Source: Flammula alnicola
Taxonomy: Eukaryota > Basidiomycota > Agaricomycetes > Agaricales > Strophariaceae
Reading direction: 5' to 3'
NCBI GenBank assembly: GCA_015499995.1
Contig: JADNRV010000289.1
Location: 1-61,913 of the forward strand
DNA length: 61,913 bases
Shown here: in pieces, positions 47,805 to 61,586 of the stretch
How the letters are laid out: every line of letters begins with the position of its first letter
How positions within the stretch are numbered: the stretch's first letter is position 1
The notes under the pieces: model-generated
Told to the model about the DNA's origin: nothing
Databases searched by the model: none
The model's input: only the letters and a program-made list of their open reading frames with translations
Made by a program: the position numbers and the translations under genes

Positions 47805-48753
47805 GAGGGGATGCAGGGGTTCTCGCCACAGGGTTGCGACAAGAAGACGAGTCGCGCAAGTACGGCAAAGGAGTTTTTATTTTCAATAAGACAAAAAAAA
47901 TGACGACAAGAGAAAGAAAAAAACCAAGTATAAGTGAAGAGTCAAGAAGGTGGAGACCGAGAACCAGCCAGCTAGGTGCGAGTTGAGTCGCAAGGCAGCA
48001 TGCAGCGATCGGAGGAGGGAGGAGGGGGTGGGTGGCCTGTAAGGCTAAATAGCTCATGTGCCATCCAGACGACGTATAGGTACGCGCCAATGGCACAGGC
48101 AGGCAGAAGAACATTGGAGCGACAGCAGGAAAAAAGGTGGGCGGGGCAGATGGACGGATGGACGAAAGAGGGCGGAACGCGGGAGGCGAAGAAAGAAGGA
48201 GCGAAAATGTACTAGGTAGATGATAAGTTAGCGTATGTATGTAGAATAGGAGTGGTATAAAACAAGGTGGTGATGGTGGGCGTAGACGTAGATATAGCAA
48301 GCGTACATGGCAAGGGGACGATGGGATAAGACGGAATGTCAGTAAGTATGTATGTATAGGTGTGATGGGTCGTGAAATAAGATAACGTAGGCGATCATGG
48401 CGTATGTATGTGGGTGTCAAATGCGGGTGTGAGGTAGTACAGAATGCGATTGCAATGGCATTTTTTGGGATGGGATGGGATGGTTCTGCGAGTTGAAGTG
48501 CAGATGGCTGGATACCGGATAATAGGACAAGACAGATAAACACAAAGAGACAGAGACAGAAACACGCAAAAAAAATGCTGATGCGAATCTCGTGATTTTT
48601 TGTAGGTGGTGGGTAGGGATACATGCAGACGATGGGAAACAAAATGTATGAAGCAAGTTGAGGCAAGAAGACGCAAGAAAGAGAGATACCAATCGTTGGG
48701 CTGGCGCGCCGGCGGGTCGACATCCAGTCGAATCGACGTGGCCCTTTCACTTC
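47805..48753. other. EMG1 3' flank
   Basis: Purine-rich on the plus strand, with tatgtatg-type simple repeats (48230-48360). The long minus-strand ORF here is low-complexity (Pro/Ser/Leu) with no family resemblance; treated as 3' UTR and spacer. Confidence 0.45.
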
Positions 48754-50476
48754 TCAGACGATATCCCAGAGTTCTTCAAGAGCGCAGCAGAACTAAACAA
48801 ACCACACATACACCGCATAAGCAACAGCCCTTGGAGGCGCAAAACAAACCGACCTTGCCACAAGCCACACTCGCGCTAAGCGGGTACTCGCTGATCCCGA
48901 TCTTCTCATCCACGTAGGCGTCTGCAAAGTCATCGCGGCCTCGAGCCATCGCGCCGACGAACACGGCGATGTTGTGCGTCGTGGGCACGGTAGGGAGGTA
49001 TTTCGAGAGTCGCTGTATTGGGGCGTCGCCGGAGAGAGCTGCGTGTAAGGAAAGTCAGAGTGGGTTGAGAGAAGGGGAAGAGGGAAGAGCCGTACTGATT
49101 TTGATAGTGTTGGGTGGTAGGTGGTCGATGACAGGGTTCTGTAGTACAGGAGTAATCAATGTCTGGTGCGGGTAACGGGAAGAGCCCGCAGACAGACCTT
49201 GATCACTTTGAGCAGCTTTTCCGGGCCGTTGACACCTCTGATCGACAGTTTGTGGAGGAGTTGGACTAAATATAGCATTGCGTTAGATGGATGATAAAGC
49301 TGAGACAAAATTGAAAATGCGGCAGGACGAAAATGATTGGAATCAAATGATTAACTCACCCATAAGGCCACTGAACCGCTTGAACGTGCGCGGAATGCGG
49401 ACGTGTGGGTTAACCTCGATGAGGACGCCGCGGGCGGTGTGGATGTAGACTTGGAGTAGGCCGGCTTTGTTCAGGGGCGAGTCGAGAAGAGTGAGGAGGC
49501 ACTGCGATAGGATAAAGTATATCAGATCTTGGTTCGACGAAAGATACAAAGAGAAAAATCGTAGCAAGACTGAAAGAAAAAACGACCCAAAATCACGATG
49601 ACCAGCGAGGAATCAAAGGAGAAGCAAGAGGAAAAATTGCAAAAGAGAGAAAGTGCGAACCTGGTGGGTGATATCCGGCCTCGCATCAGCGATATCCCTC
49701 CCTGTCTTCGCCAAAATACCCTGATGGTCATCGCAGTTCAACAGCGTATACTTCGCCTCCCCTCCATCCTTGCCGCCCCTGCCCTTGCCGCCAGGGCCCG
49801 ACCCACCGCCGCCCGACACCTTGTACGCCTCCAAGCACGCCTGCTCGAGGATCACAAACAGCCTACGCTGCGTGGTTGCCGCCACGCCCTTCGGCACATG
49901 CGCCTGCACAGGCAGCATCGCCGGGTTCGCGGGGTGCTGGATGGGCGCATGCGGGTTCGGGTTGGCGTTCTGGGTGCTACCAGCGTTCGTGTTGGTGCCG
50001 GCTGTTGAAGCCATTTTGCGAGCTTTCGAGGACGGGAGGGGGCGCGTGGGGCGCTCGCCTGGGGTGGTGACGGTTGTGGCGGAAGAAGATAGATGGTTGT
50101 GATTATGCATATTTTTCAAGATCGTGATGGGGGCCGGAGAATGATCGATTGTCTTGGGCTTTGTCGGACCTTTTGCGTCCTCGTCGACTTGCATCACTTG
50201 CGCATGAGTGGTCTCACTTTCCTCTGCCTCGCCTTCGGGCATGTCCCCGTCCTCGCCGTCGCCGTCCTCGCTGTGCGTAGGGCTCTTCTGACGCCGCCTC
50301 TGTGCAGGCCGTTCTCCAGGTGTCGACTTGGGCCGTGGAATGATGTCGACGCCCCCATTGGTCTTCCCCATGTTGAACAGGAGGTGTGGAATATGCGGGT
50401 CACTGTTGTCCATCGACCCAGAATGGCGTCTGCGTCGCGCGGGAACTGTCGTGGTGGTTCGTTCGGATATTGTCAT
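48754..50476 (-). CDS. EMG1: Emg1/Nep1, 18S rRNA pseudouridine N1-methyltransferase
   Basis: Complement join(48754..48792,48854..49038,49096..49138,49198..49265,49360..49501,49661..50476), 430 aa. SPOUT-fold enzyme that methylates a conserved pseudouridine of 18S rRNA and is needed for 40S assembly. Conserved core: [92 protein letters not shown] and the end [13 protein letters not shown]. Longer than yeast Emg1 (about 250 aa) because of a 205-residue disordered, acidic and then Asn/Pro-rich N-terminal extension and a Gly-rich insert ([18 protein letters not shown]) after EAYKV. Five introns. The start ATG at 50476 is the only one before the extension in frame; a shorter isoform could begin at an internal Met. 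Confidence 0.95.
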
Positions 50477-53307
50477 TGCGTTTGTCGTTGAAATTTTCTG
50501 GACTTTCAGGTAGGTCCGTGGGGTTTATTGGCCTCGAACTACTAACTTGCTTTGCGGAGGGGTATTAGTGTGAATTATGAATGAGAGGATGGAAAATCAC
50601 AAACTTTAAGACTTCTTTCGCGGTTTCAGGCGGTTTGTCGACGGTTCTTGTGTGGAGTTTGTCGTTTAGTCGGGTTTAGAGACTATATAAGAAGCTCTGG
50701 CGTCCAGAACAAAAAGAGGGGCTTCGCAGGGTACGGGGAAGACTTGAGAACGCTCGCACGAAGGGTCAAATATGACTTGTTAAAAAAATATGCCATGCGA
50801 ATTTCTGTCATCCAGAAATGGTAATCAGCTTTGATCCTGCTGGGGCACGTGCGCCACTCCCCTTAATCTTTGGCCCCTGACGAAACTTGCAACACTTCTT
50901 TTCCTTGTCTCGTTCTCCCCCTCATTCTGGGTTCCTCATTCCTCAAGCCAAGTTACAGACCAGAAAATTCTTCAGCTCACGTCTAACTCTCAAAGTATTT
51001 CCCCAGCTTCCATCTCGCGGGAACTCAATTGAACACCACAACTCCATCCAGGCATTTATCGAACCTTCGAAGTTCAGCGTTGCAACCACCCTGAGCCTTG
51101 TCGGGAGGATGCCGATGCGCATGCTCTACATGTAAATGTAATAGAAACACAAGGTACTTTGCGAAGCACCAGCCTCGAGGTAATAGGCACCATTTCTTTG
51201 ACATATCAGCCAGAAGCTGCGTTAGTAAATCTCAGTCGTTCAGGTGTGTACACAGTTCATCCATCCAACGCCCTCAGCTGATTATCTATTATCACCAAGA
51301 GCTCGTACACATCTATACTAGATGTTGCCACCGTAAATCCGGGGTTAGAGAGTTGTATAACTTTCGCGCTTCGCCGGCCTCACCAACGACCCACGCTCGC
51401 CAATCACAAGGTGGATTCTTGCATGTTTTTTACTCTTGCGAGCTCTGACGATCCTCATCTGCATTAAGAATTTAATCTATCTGATCTCATCTTATCATCC
51501 TGCACATGAATTACGATGATTACGATAGACCCCATTTAATTTCTCGGACTTATTAGCCGTGACCAGCAACTGGCAACGGTAATTGAGGCAATTGGTGTGA
51601 GAGCATCTATGTATAACGAATAGTTTCGCGGGTTATGGTTGACGCTAATTACGTGTCTGAGACTCTCAGCAGGCAATCCACAGGTAGATGACTACTCGAA
51701 AAGATAGAAATGGCCCCTACAATGTGCAGTCAAACTGCCGTTCGGTTCCTGCACGTTCTTTACTCTTGCAATCTGATCTATCTAATTTCCTCTTATCATC
51801 ATCCTACAGCGCTCATCTCCTGTTCATGAACTACCATGATTACGACGTATGTACCTGTTCTCGGATTTAGCCACGGGCAAGGCGGTTAGGGCCAGATTAT
51901 ACAAGGTAAGTAGCTTCGCGGGTTATGGGTGAAGCTAATTACGTGTCTGAGCACTCCCAGCAGGCCTAGTTCACATGTAGAACTTTGAAAAGGTAGGAAT
52001 GGCCCCAAGGAGCGTCGAACTCGTTGCGAAGCTCTCCACATTGATACCTATCGATCCCTACTCTCCTCACGCATTGGGCGGTCCCGATATCGATGACGAT
52101 CTCCAGCCTCTATCAATATCTGAATCAAATTATCAATGGCATCACTGACATCGCCAAGCAAAATCCTCGCGCTGATTGTCGATGATATCATGCAGCGGTG
52201 AGAGCGTCAAAGGGAGTTATCCGGAAAGTATCTACCCCATGTTTTCTCTGTCGCCGGCGATCATGATCTTCGCCTCCAGCCTCGGTTAGATCCAGACGAA
52301 GACATCTCTTACCTCAACACGCTCGCGGACAGACTGGAGATTCCCGGAGATGAAGTCTGGTGGGACGAAAGTTGAACATTTCACATGTTGAACCAACATC
52401 CAGACCGCAGTCAAGGCGGGAATTGGCCTGGACATTTAGAGATCTAAGCGCTCGAAGCCGGTTGCCTAATTTTGAGCACTTGAGGAGAGTTATTTAAACA
52501 CTGTCCAGAGCGAGAAGCCCAACAAGCGCCTGCGTGGCATCAAGACAACCGCTATTTTACCAGTCACAGCTTTTGGTCCTTCGGAACTCGGTCGATGGGT
52601 CATGACGTTGGCGTCGAGGGTTGGGGTTGAGAATCGCTCGGCCCTCAGGCCTCAGGCCTCACCCATGGCGCAGACTATTCGCAGTTTACCGTCTGATATT
52701 ACCCTCCTTAGCACAGGATCTGGGACGGCTGGCTTGCGTAATATACAGTTAACCAATGAAGATTCAGAACAAGCGTGGTATGTCAGCCACGGGCGCACGC
52801 TCTGTCAGCTCTGCCTCCCCCTCATATCCGCCACATTCAGTCACATAATAAGGAAGAAGCCTACTCTCAGCGTTCTATATGCGCATAGCCTGAGGCGCAT
52901 TTGCACAACAATAGGCGGTCTTGTGATTGTTATCACCTAAGAAAGTCAGAGTCCCTCGCCTAAAAGTTGCCTCTCAAAATGAGCTCGAGCACTGCAAATG
53001 CAACTTGTTTTACATGATTTCCAGCCGTTGGTCTATTGGTCTCTGTAGAAATATTAGAATATTTTTCTTTCGTAGAGATCGTGGCAAATGACCCTAATAT
53101 ACATAGGACAGCCTTGATGGGCATGTCTACACCGCCCTGATCTGATCACACCTGTCCATAAAAATTAGCGCCAGGAAATTTAAAGTCAGTGTATAATTGA
53201 CATTCGGGTTCCATCTCTCGTTCACTCATTTGTACGACCTCACTCCCCTCGACGACGCGCCTTTGTCCCTCAGACTCTGCTGAGGATCTTGGGCCACGAA
53301 CTCCACG
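50477..53307. other. 2.8-kb gene-poor region
   Basis: EMG1 promoter, then no confident gene. A plus-strand piece at about 52230-52376 reads HVFSVAGDHDLRLQPRLDPD then EDISYLNTLADRLEIPGDEV and ends in a stop. It looks coding-like but is isolated and unrecognised. Contains the direct repeat listed separately. Confidence 0.4.
51416..52003 (+). repeat. Imperfect tandem duplication, about 330-bp period
   Basis: 51416-51720 and 51746-52003 share tactcttgc, cttatcatc, gattacga, ttcgcgggttatgg, ctaattacgtgtctgag and gaaatggcccc/ggaatggcccc in the same order. Confidence 0.7.
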
Positions 53308-54122
53308 ATGTCGGTGCCTCCGAGCCCGACCATCGACCCAGAGACGAAGCGCGGTATGTTCGGATCCGTGGAAAATCTGACCATCAACAATGGGGTTTTC
53401 AATGAGGTTGGCCAGGATTATCACGTACACGGAGACTCCCATACGCACATTTATAATACCTCTCAAGCTCAAGAAACCAGCGACGCTGATGGAGGATTCG
53501 CCGAAGTACCCCTCAGGCGCCGTCCCAGAAAGCCTTTAGGATTCACCAACGTCGCACGAGATTATCACGTTCATGGTGATTACCATGTTCACTACCATGA
53601 CTCCGTGCCTTCGATTATTCGAATCTCTCGTGTTGACTATGGTCCCAAAGATGGCATTCCGCCCCACTACCACGTCTATCAAGGGCGGAAATTTGAGTTT
53701 TGCACCTGGTGGAGCCCTGAATACCGTGACAGAGGTTGGCATACCGTATTCCATCCCTCGAAATAAGCTCACATTTCTCTTCTTTTCCAGGCTTTCCCAT
53801 TGATCCATCAGTCCCGAATCTGGCCAAATATGCCCGTGTCGTCCTTGAAAGAGACGATGTGGTCATAAAGGGGTCATTCCGCCGACCATATACCACCCCT
53901 ATCCAGAGGTCGCAATACGGCTTCGGCATCAATGTACCATCCCCACCGAAATTCGGAGCCACGACCTACATCCCTCAACCTGAATTTGACACTTCGGACA
54001 CGGCCAAAGAGAACATGCTCCCATGCATGCAAGCTGCAAGGGCCACGCGCGCATCTCCGATCTCGGCGTTCTCTCCCAGAGCTGCTCTCTTCAGCCACCT
54101 CGACCATTCCGGGGTCAAGTAA
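53308..54122 (+). CDS. Histidine-rich hypothetical protein, 252 aa
   Basis: CDS join(53308..53734,53791..54122). The 56-nt intron (gttggc...tccag) links YRDR to GFPIDPSVPNLAKYA in phase. Near the start is ENLTINNGVFNEVGQDYHVHG, a glycine/asparagine turn motif similar in feel to N-terminal tags seen on agaricomycete NACHT/NLR-type proteins. A twice-repeated His-rich motif follows: DYHVHGDSHTHIY and DYHVHGDYHVHYH, 49 residues apart. The C-terminal exon has no recognised domain. No signal peptide. A metal-binding or regulatory role is only a guess. Coding status rests on the intron phase and the repeat. Confidence 0.6.
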
Positions 54123-54716
54123 TGACGGTTTACCTCCGTCATATAATCTACGAGCGTGTGCTGGTTATTCGGCGCACAGAAATGGATCACCACCCGGGAG
54201 CTGGCAACTGGATGCATCGTTTTAGGACACCAGCGCGATTATAGGAGTTTTGGATTTAATCAAAGTTGCTTCGGCTAGTGTTGGGCTAGTGGTAGCAATG
54301 TACGGTACGTTCTACCAGACTAGTATTATACCGTGGACGCTGTTGTTTTCTTTCTCTTCTGTCTTCATTTTGATCAGCCTAGTTGTAGTGTTGTACGGTA
54401 CACGCTACACAACTAGTATTCTACCGTGGACGCTGTCCTTTTCTTTCTCTTCATTCTAATCAGCCCAGTTGTAGTGTTGTACGGTACACGCTACGCAGCT
54501 AGTATTCTACCGTGGACTTTCCTCTCCTTTCCTCTGCTTCTATCTAGGTATTCTACTACGCAATCCATCTCCTTTTCTTTTTATCGCAGTACCGCCTCGA
54601 AAGGTCCTGACAGGAATTCGCAAGGTGGCCGAGTTCGCGATGAGATTGAAATGCGCCATACCAACATCCCAAAATTCGGTTTAGCGGTAGATCTGCAAAA
54701 GATTCAAATTTAATAA
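54123..54716. other. Spacer with tandem repeat
   Basis: No gene. Contains the approximately 90-bp repeats listed separately, directly upstream of tRNA-Leu. Confidence 0.5.
54287..54518 (+). repeat. Tandem repeat, 2.6 copies of 86-93 bp
   Basis: Units start at 54287, 54380 and 54466. Each contains gtacggtac, actagtatt or ctagtattct, and accgtggac, followed by a pyrimidine tract. Confidence 0.85.
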
Positions 54717-54810
54717 GGCAACATGGCCGAGTGGTCTAAGGCGCCAGAATCAGGCTCCTCCAAGAGTTATCTGGTCCGAAAGGGCGAGGGTTCGAATCCC
54801 TCTGTTGTCA
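54717..54810 (+). tRNA. tRNA-Leu(CAG) with 14-nt intron
   Basis: Acceptor stem GGCAACA/TGTTGTC, D-arm TGGCCGAGTGGTCTAAGGC, anticodon stem CCAGA/TCTGG, anticodon CAG at 54751-54753, intron 54755-54768 one base after the anticodon, a long variable arm of type II tRNA, and T-arm GAGGGTTCGAATCCCTC. Confidence 0.95.
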
Positions 54811-55009
54811 CTTCTCGATATATTGTGTCCAAACGCAAGTATTTTTATTTTGGAGCGGACGACGATCGCAAGCCAAGACTGTACTTCTGTGCTATTGATT
54901 TTCCTGTTCAGATAACTGACTCCTGGAGTCCCGGCTCCGGATTCTTCAAGTAACAGTTACTACGTTCCCGATATCTCCACACTTTCTCGCATCTATTTCC
55001 AGGATGACT

Positions 55010-56190
55010 TCGTTCGATTTCGATTTTTCATCTCCAAGAGCGTTTAGGCGCCCGTAGCGAAGACGACAATCAATTTATTGTCCAAGTCCTTACTGGGGGG
55101 GATAACGAACCACACCGCATGCGTAGTACGTTTGTTTGGTCATCCGACTGTTGGAATTCATGGGACAAAAGGCAAGAAATTAACATTGGAGACTAGTGCT
55201 GGCGTAGTACTCAAGCACGCGCCACCATATATCGCCACCGATCCAAGTCAACCGATGTCAGTGGACAGACAGGTGGTAGAGAAGAGGGCTTTGCAGATCT
55301 TGGCAGGCGAAGATCCCGAGTTTCCACAAATCGAGATAGTAGGAGACAGGAGGAATACAAAGGTCCGTATCCCCCAAATTGCTCTGGCGTGACGAGGAAA
55401 AGAACGTGTTGTGGATGGCGGATTTGGGGAGGATAGGTACGCTTTCTGGGATCTCGCTCGCTGATGAGGCGTCCGATCCAGAAAAGATAGAACAAGTCGC
55501 GTCTGAGCTAGGCGCATTCTCAGCAGAGTTGTACCGCGCTACATCGGACCCTCCACCACGCGTCTTGGAATTCATATCCGATCCGAGCGAGATATACGAC
55601 TAGCGAACATGGTTCTCGAGAATCTTCGCAGAACGGGCATACAGGATGCCGGGGTTCTAGCTGAGCGTGTAAGGAGGGGCTTGCAAGATGCGACGGAGGA
55701 TAGGTGTCTCCGGCATGGTATATTTCTGGCCCGAGAGCGTGCTAGTTGACCTTGCGAGTGAGTTGGGCATGTTTCGTAAGTCGACTTCTTTGCATATGCT
55801 ATAGTACAACTCCAGTCAAATATACTACCTTTGAACTTAGTGGCGCATTTGCATGTGCATATCCTGAACTGCACGACTTCGATCAAAGCACAGGAGGGCA
55901 TACAGCGGTTCGCAAAAGCCATGCTGGGAGCATGCACAGAGTCTCAATCCACCAACATTTCAAGCCCAGGACCAGATACGAGTTGGAAGCCCTCATATAG
56001 CTTCAAATGACGCGTCTTGCTGTCTCATGGACGCGAACTTGTCAACGGCGTCGCTTTATATGGCGCCAAACTAGATGAGGATGCAAAGAAGAGTGTTGTT
56101 GAAGCTGGGGCGAGAAGATTGAGAGCGGCAGGAGACTCGTTGGTTGAGCTTCGTAAGACCATCCGATGTCGAGGTAGAAAGCAGTGACAA
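55010..56190 (+). pseudogene. Phosphotransferase (APH-family) pseudogene
   Basis: Pieces in shifting frames: MTSFDFDFSSPRAFRRP then stop, LGGITNHTACVVRLFGHP, LETSAGVVLKHAPPYIATDP (kinase lysine strand), VDRQVVEKRALQILAGEDP, a one-base shift near 55385 into DEEKNVLWMADLGRIGTLSG, a stop at 55603, a shift into VLENLRRTGIQDAGVL, MVYFWPESVLVDLASELGMF in place of the expected HGDFWP-type catalytic loop, and an end piece LVNGVALYGAKLDEDAKKSV. The order matches a small-molecule kinase of the aminoglycoside phosphotransferase/methylthioribose-kinase-like group. Introns might explain one junction but not all. Confidence 0.6.
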
Positions 56191-56463
56191 CTCCCATCAC
56201 GATGATATGAGTCGACACATTTGGGGGGACTGTTGGCTCTAGGATTTAGAGAAAAAATTGCAGCACAATATTTTGTTTCAGGTACATCTAAAAACGCGCC
56301 TGAGGGCCCTGATTAGTGGAACATATGCATCGCGATTCACATGCACAACGTGCAGAAGCTATAGAGGAGGGGAGATTTATCGCATTATTTAACATAGGTA
56401 CATACTTTTCTAAAGACGTCATAAACGCGCCCAGGTGGCAGCAATTTGAATTTCTTGGCAGCT

Positions 56464-57479
56464 CTAAACTTTCTTCCCGGTCTCCTTTTGCCAATTCGCG
56501 ATTGCCTCATTGATCTTTTCACATACCTGCTCCTGTTCGACGTTCTGGCCAAAAGCGTCAACAAAATTTCCAGTCGGATCCATCAGGTAGACGAATATAG
56601 AGTGGTCGACGAGGTAGTCGCCCTTTGGATCGGCGTTGGGTGGTGTGGAGAAGTAGACGCGGTAGGCTTTACACACAGCTTTGGTCTCGGCGTAACCTCC
56701 AGTGAGACCAATGAAAGAGGGGTGGAAGTCTTTCAGGTATTCTGAAATTTGACGCGGGGTATCGCGCGCTGGGTCTACTGAAATGAATACTGGAAGGAAT
56801 ATGTCGCCGTGTTCTTTCTCTGCAAACAAGATCGATAATCAATATTCAGTATTAGACGAAGAGACAAGGATACGCACGCATCTTGTTCAGCACGGCTGTC
56901 ATTTTATCTAATTCCGCTGGACAGATATCCGGGCAGTTCGTGAACCCGAAGTAAACCATTGACCACTTTCCAAGAAGGTTCTCATCCGTGAATGGTTTGT
57001 CATCGTGTGTCGTCAATGAAAAGGGACCTCCTATGCTCGGTCTGCCATAAGACTTGAGACCTCGTTCCTTTTCTTGCGAAACTTGAGCACTCCTGCAGAA
57101 GAATGACGATCAAGTTGGTGCGCACCTCGTTCCTCTTCAAGTCTTGCCTTTTCGTGCCTAAAGTAGTAAGCCAATCCGAGTCCTGCCAGAATGAAAAGGG
57201 CTGCAGAGGTCGGCGTAAAGGCCTGGGATGATCAATTCCTCAGCGAGTGAACTTTTTGATGTTGAACACGTTTGTCCTCACCCCAATCGAGTTTCGTTCT
57301 GTGAGCTGAGCGTACGTTCGTCGTTTGATTCCTACCTGGCTGGTTGTTTCTGCACTTCGAAGGTTCTTAGGGGATCCCGGTCGGTAAAAAGGTTTGGCTG
57401 GTGTATGTAGAGATCTCCATGATGTCAAGGGAGTCTGTCTAGGGCAGCGGTGGAGACTGCAGCGGGCTAATGAAAACAT
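56464..57479 (-). CDS. SCO1: Sco1-type copper chaperone of cytochrome c oxidase
   Basis: Complement join(56464..56819,56878..57072,57126..57222,57282..57479), 281 aa. It delivers copper to the CuA site of Cox2 in the mitochondrial inner membrane. The N-terminus is basic and Ser/Arg-rich (MFSLARCSLHRCPRQTPLTS), a mitochondrial presequence. One membrane span is at about 67-87 (FTPTSAALFILAGLGLAYYF). The thioredoxin-like domain has copper ligands Cys145 and Cys149 in GFTNCPDICPAELDKM and His236 in YLVDHSIFVYLMDP. ATG 57479 is chosen for the presequence; an upstream in-frame extension lacks that look. The 57073 acceptor (cgcaag) is picked by phase. Confidence 0.93.
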
Positions 57480-58853
57480 GGGAGGTCGTGTCACAGGCGT
57501 CACGCGTACTCTTCCTCCGACGGAGTCCGACCTGCGTTTGCTATTTTGAATTGTGTTCAGTGACCGTGATGTTGACCGACGACCAGATCCCTTTCTTCCT
57601 CCAAACTCTCTGTAATCTCCCCTGAAATAAACTCTCAAGCAACTCTCAAAAGAGTATTTCAGGAACCTCGAAACTCGGCGGCTACCTTCCTGCTGTTTCC
57701 GTAGAATTTCAACTTCGAGACCGATTTGGTTCAACATCGGTGGGCGCCATCAAAGTTTGCCATTGGAGACGAAGAGATACGTATACAGAGGCCGGATAAT
57801 CCAGAACGTGCGTACCTATATGATATTCTAACCAACTTTTGCCCGGATGACCTTTATGCTCTCAGCTCAGTCGTTCATGAATTGGCTTGCGGGACGACCA
57901 CCGCGCGACCTGGAATTGGTCAGATGGTTCCTTACCGCATTTGATGCCTGGTTTTTCTGATGGGAAGGTTCTTGATCAGGCCTGCATTGTAACGATGTTA
58001 CGCCTCGTTACTAACGGAGCGAACGGGACTTGTTAGGACTTGTTGGATGAGATTCCATGATGCCGGTGAATTGTTGGTAACTGATCATATGCAGGTCTTT
58101 TTTCTCTTTTCACAAGGAGAATGCGACCACGAAAATGAGACAAAACTCAGACGGCGCCATCGGGACCGGAATCATTCCTGTGTATTCTGTTGGGTGTGTC
58201 AATATTTGAATATACAGGTTTTTTTTTTTTGATAAAGCTGATGAAATTTTCATCCAAGTTGATGTTTGGATTGGATAGATAGCCTCCTTTCCTTGAAAGG
58301 GCTACATTTCTCGGCTATCACTTTTTAAGGTGGTTTTTTGACGCTGATCGTCAGAGATCTTGATGAAGAGGTGTGTTAACTCCATTTCCCTGATTTGCTG
58401 ATAGAATTCCCGACAAAGTAAAAGATACCTTACCCGTCTCTAAACGGAAGCCTACGCAAGCACCGACAGAAACCGCAGAGATGCATAGAGGCCCTGAGCG
58501 ATAGGGCGGAAGAACCACGAACTGTTCGGCGCCCGCGTTGCAGCCTCTGGTCGTCGTCGTCGTCGCACTTGCATCTGGCAACTAGAATCAGTTCTCAACT
58601 ATGTCACTGTGGGTCCATCCGACCCCATCGTCCTACGAAGTAAGGACGATATGTCAGCTTAACCCTGCTTATCCTCCAGGAACACGTTATGTGTATTTTG
58701 AAAAACGGCAAATCGGACTTGTCTGCCTGGCGCCTGCCCCTGGCCTGCCCTTCATTTATCAACGATCCCGATCCCTTCTGGCTTGATATATTATCCCATA
58801 TTATTATATAAAATACCATTATCTGGGCAGTGATTGCTCACCCATTCTCAACG
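57480..58853. other. Intergenic between SCO1 and aryl-alcohol oxidase (divergent)
   Basis: Bidirectional promoter region. Small ORFs at 57726-57944 and 58601-58786 (plus) have no recognised family. A t-run at 58217-58230 and an AT-rich TATA-like stretch (tattatataaaatacc) at 58801-58818 lie upstream of the oxidase ATG. Confidence 0.45.
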
Positions 58854-61112
<2,259 letters not shown>

Positions 61113-61495
61113 AGGATGGTCAAGGAGTCTTTGGGGTCACAGACTTTCGGAATATACCATGCAGTTCGAATTTTCTAGACCACGATACCATCAGTACTCC
61201 TACTCCCATTTATTTTACCTATTACCACATCGTCGCATGTATGTAGTGGCTCGCATGTATGTATGTAGTGGCTCTCATGTATGTAGTGGCAAACCAATAA
61301 TTCTATAACCCGTATTGCTTGATAACAACAGTCTGCGACTTGTTGTCGATCATCTGCTAAGAGAATATTTGAGTCCATTTAAGTCCAAGTACATAGGGTC
61401 TTTCTCTGTTCCTCGAACAAAATTGAGCTTGCAGCTGGGTGGATGAAAAAATTAGGAACAGATTATAAAATTATTGACTTGGTAAACAAAAACAC
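61113..61495. other. 3' flank of oxidase
   Basis: No gene. Short tandem catgtatgtagtggct repeats at 61236-61290. Confidence 0.5.
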
Positions 61496-61586
61496 TGACA
61501 ACAGAGGGATTCGAACCCTCGCCCTTTCGGACCAGATAACTCTAGGAGCCTGATTCTGGCGCCTTAGACCACTCGGCCATATTGCC
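61496..61586 (-). tRNA. tRNA-Leu(CAG) with 11-nt intron
   Basis: Near copy of the tRNA at 54717 in opposite orientation: same D-, T- and variable arms; acceptor GGCAATA/TGTTGTC with a wobble pair; anticodon CAG at 61552-61550 (minus); intron 61538-61548, three bases shorter. Confidence 0.95.

Noticed and set aside
47773..48750. 325-codon minus-strand ORF
   Set aside because: Low-complexity Pro/Ser/Leu sequence in the EMG1 3' flank with no intron phase or family support.
54723..54953. ORF beginning MAEWSKAPESGSSKS
   Set aside because: It is translation through the tRNA-Leu gene, a common artefact.
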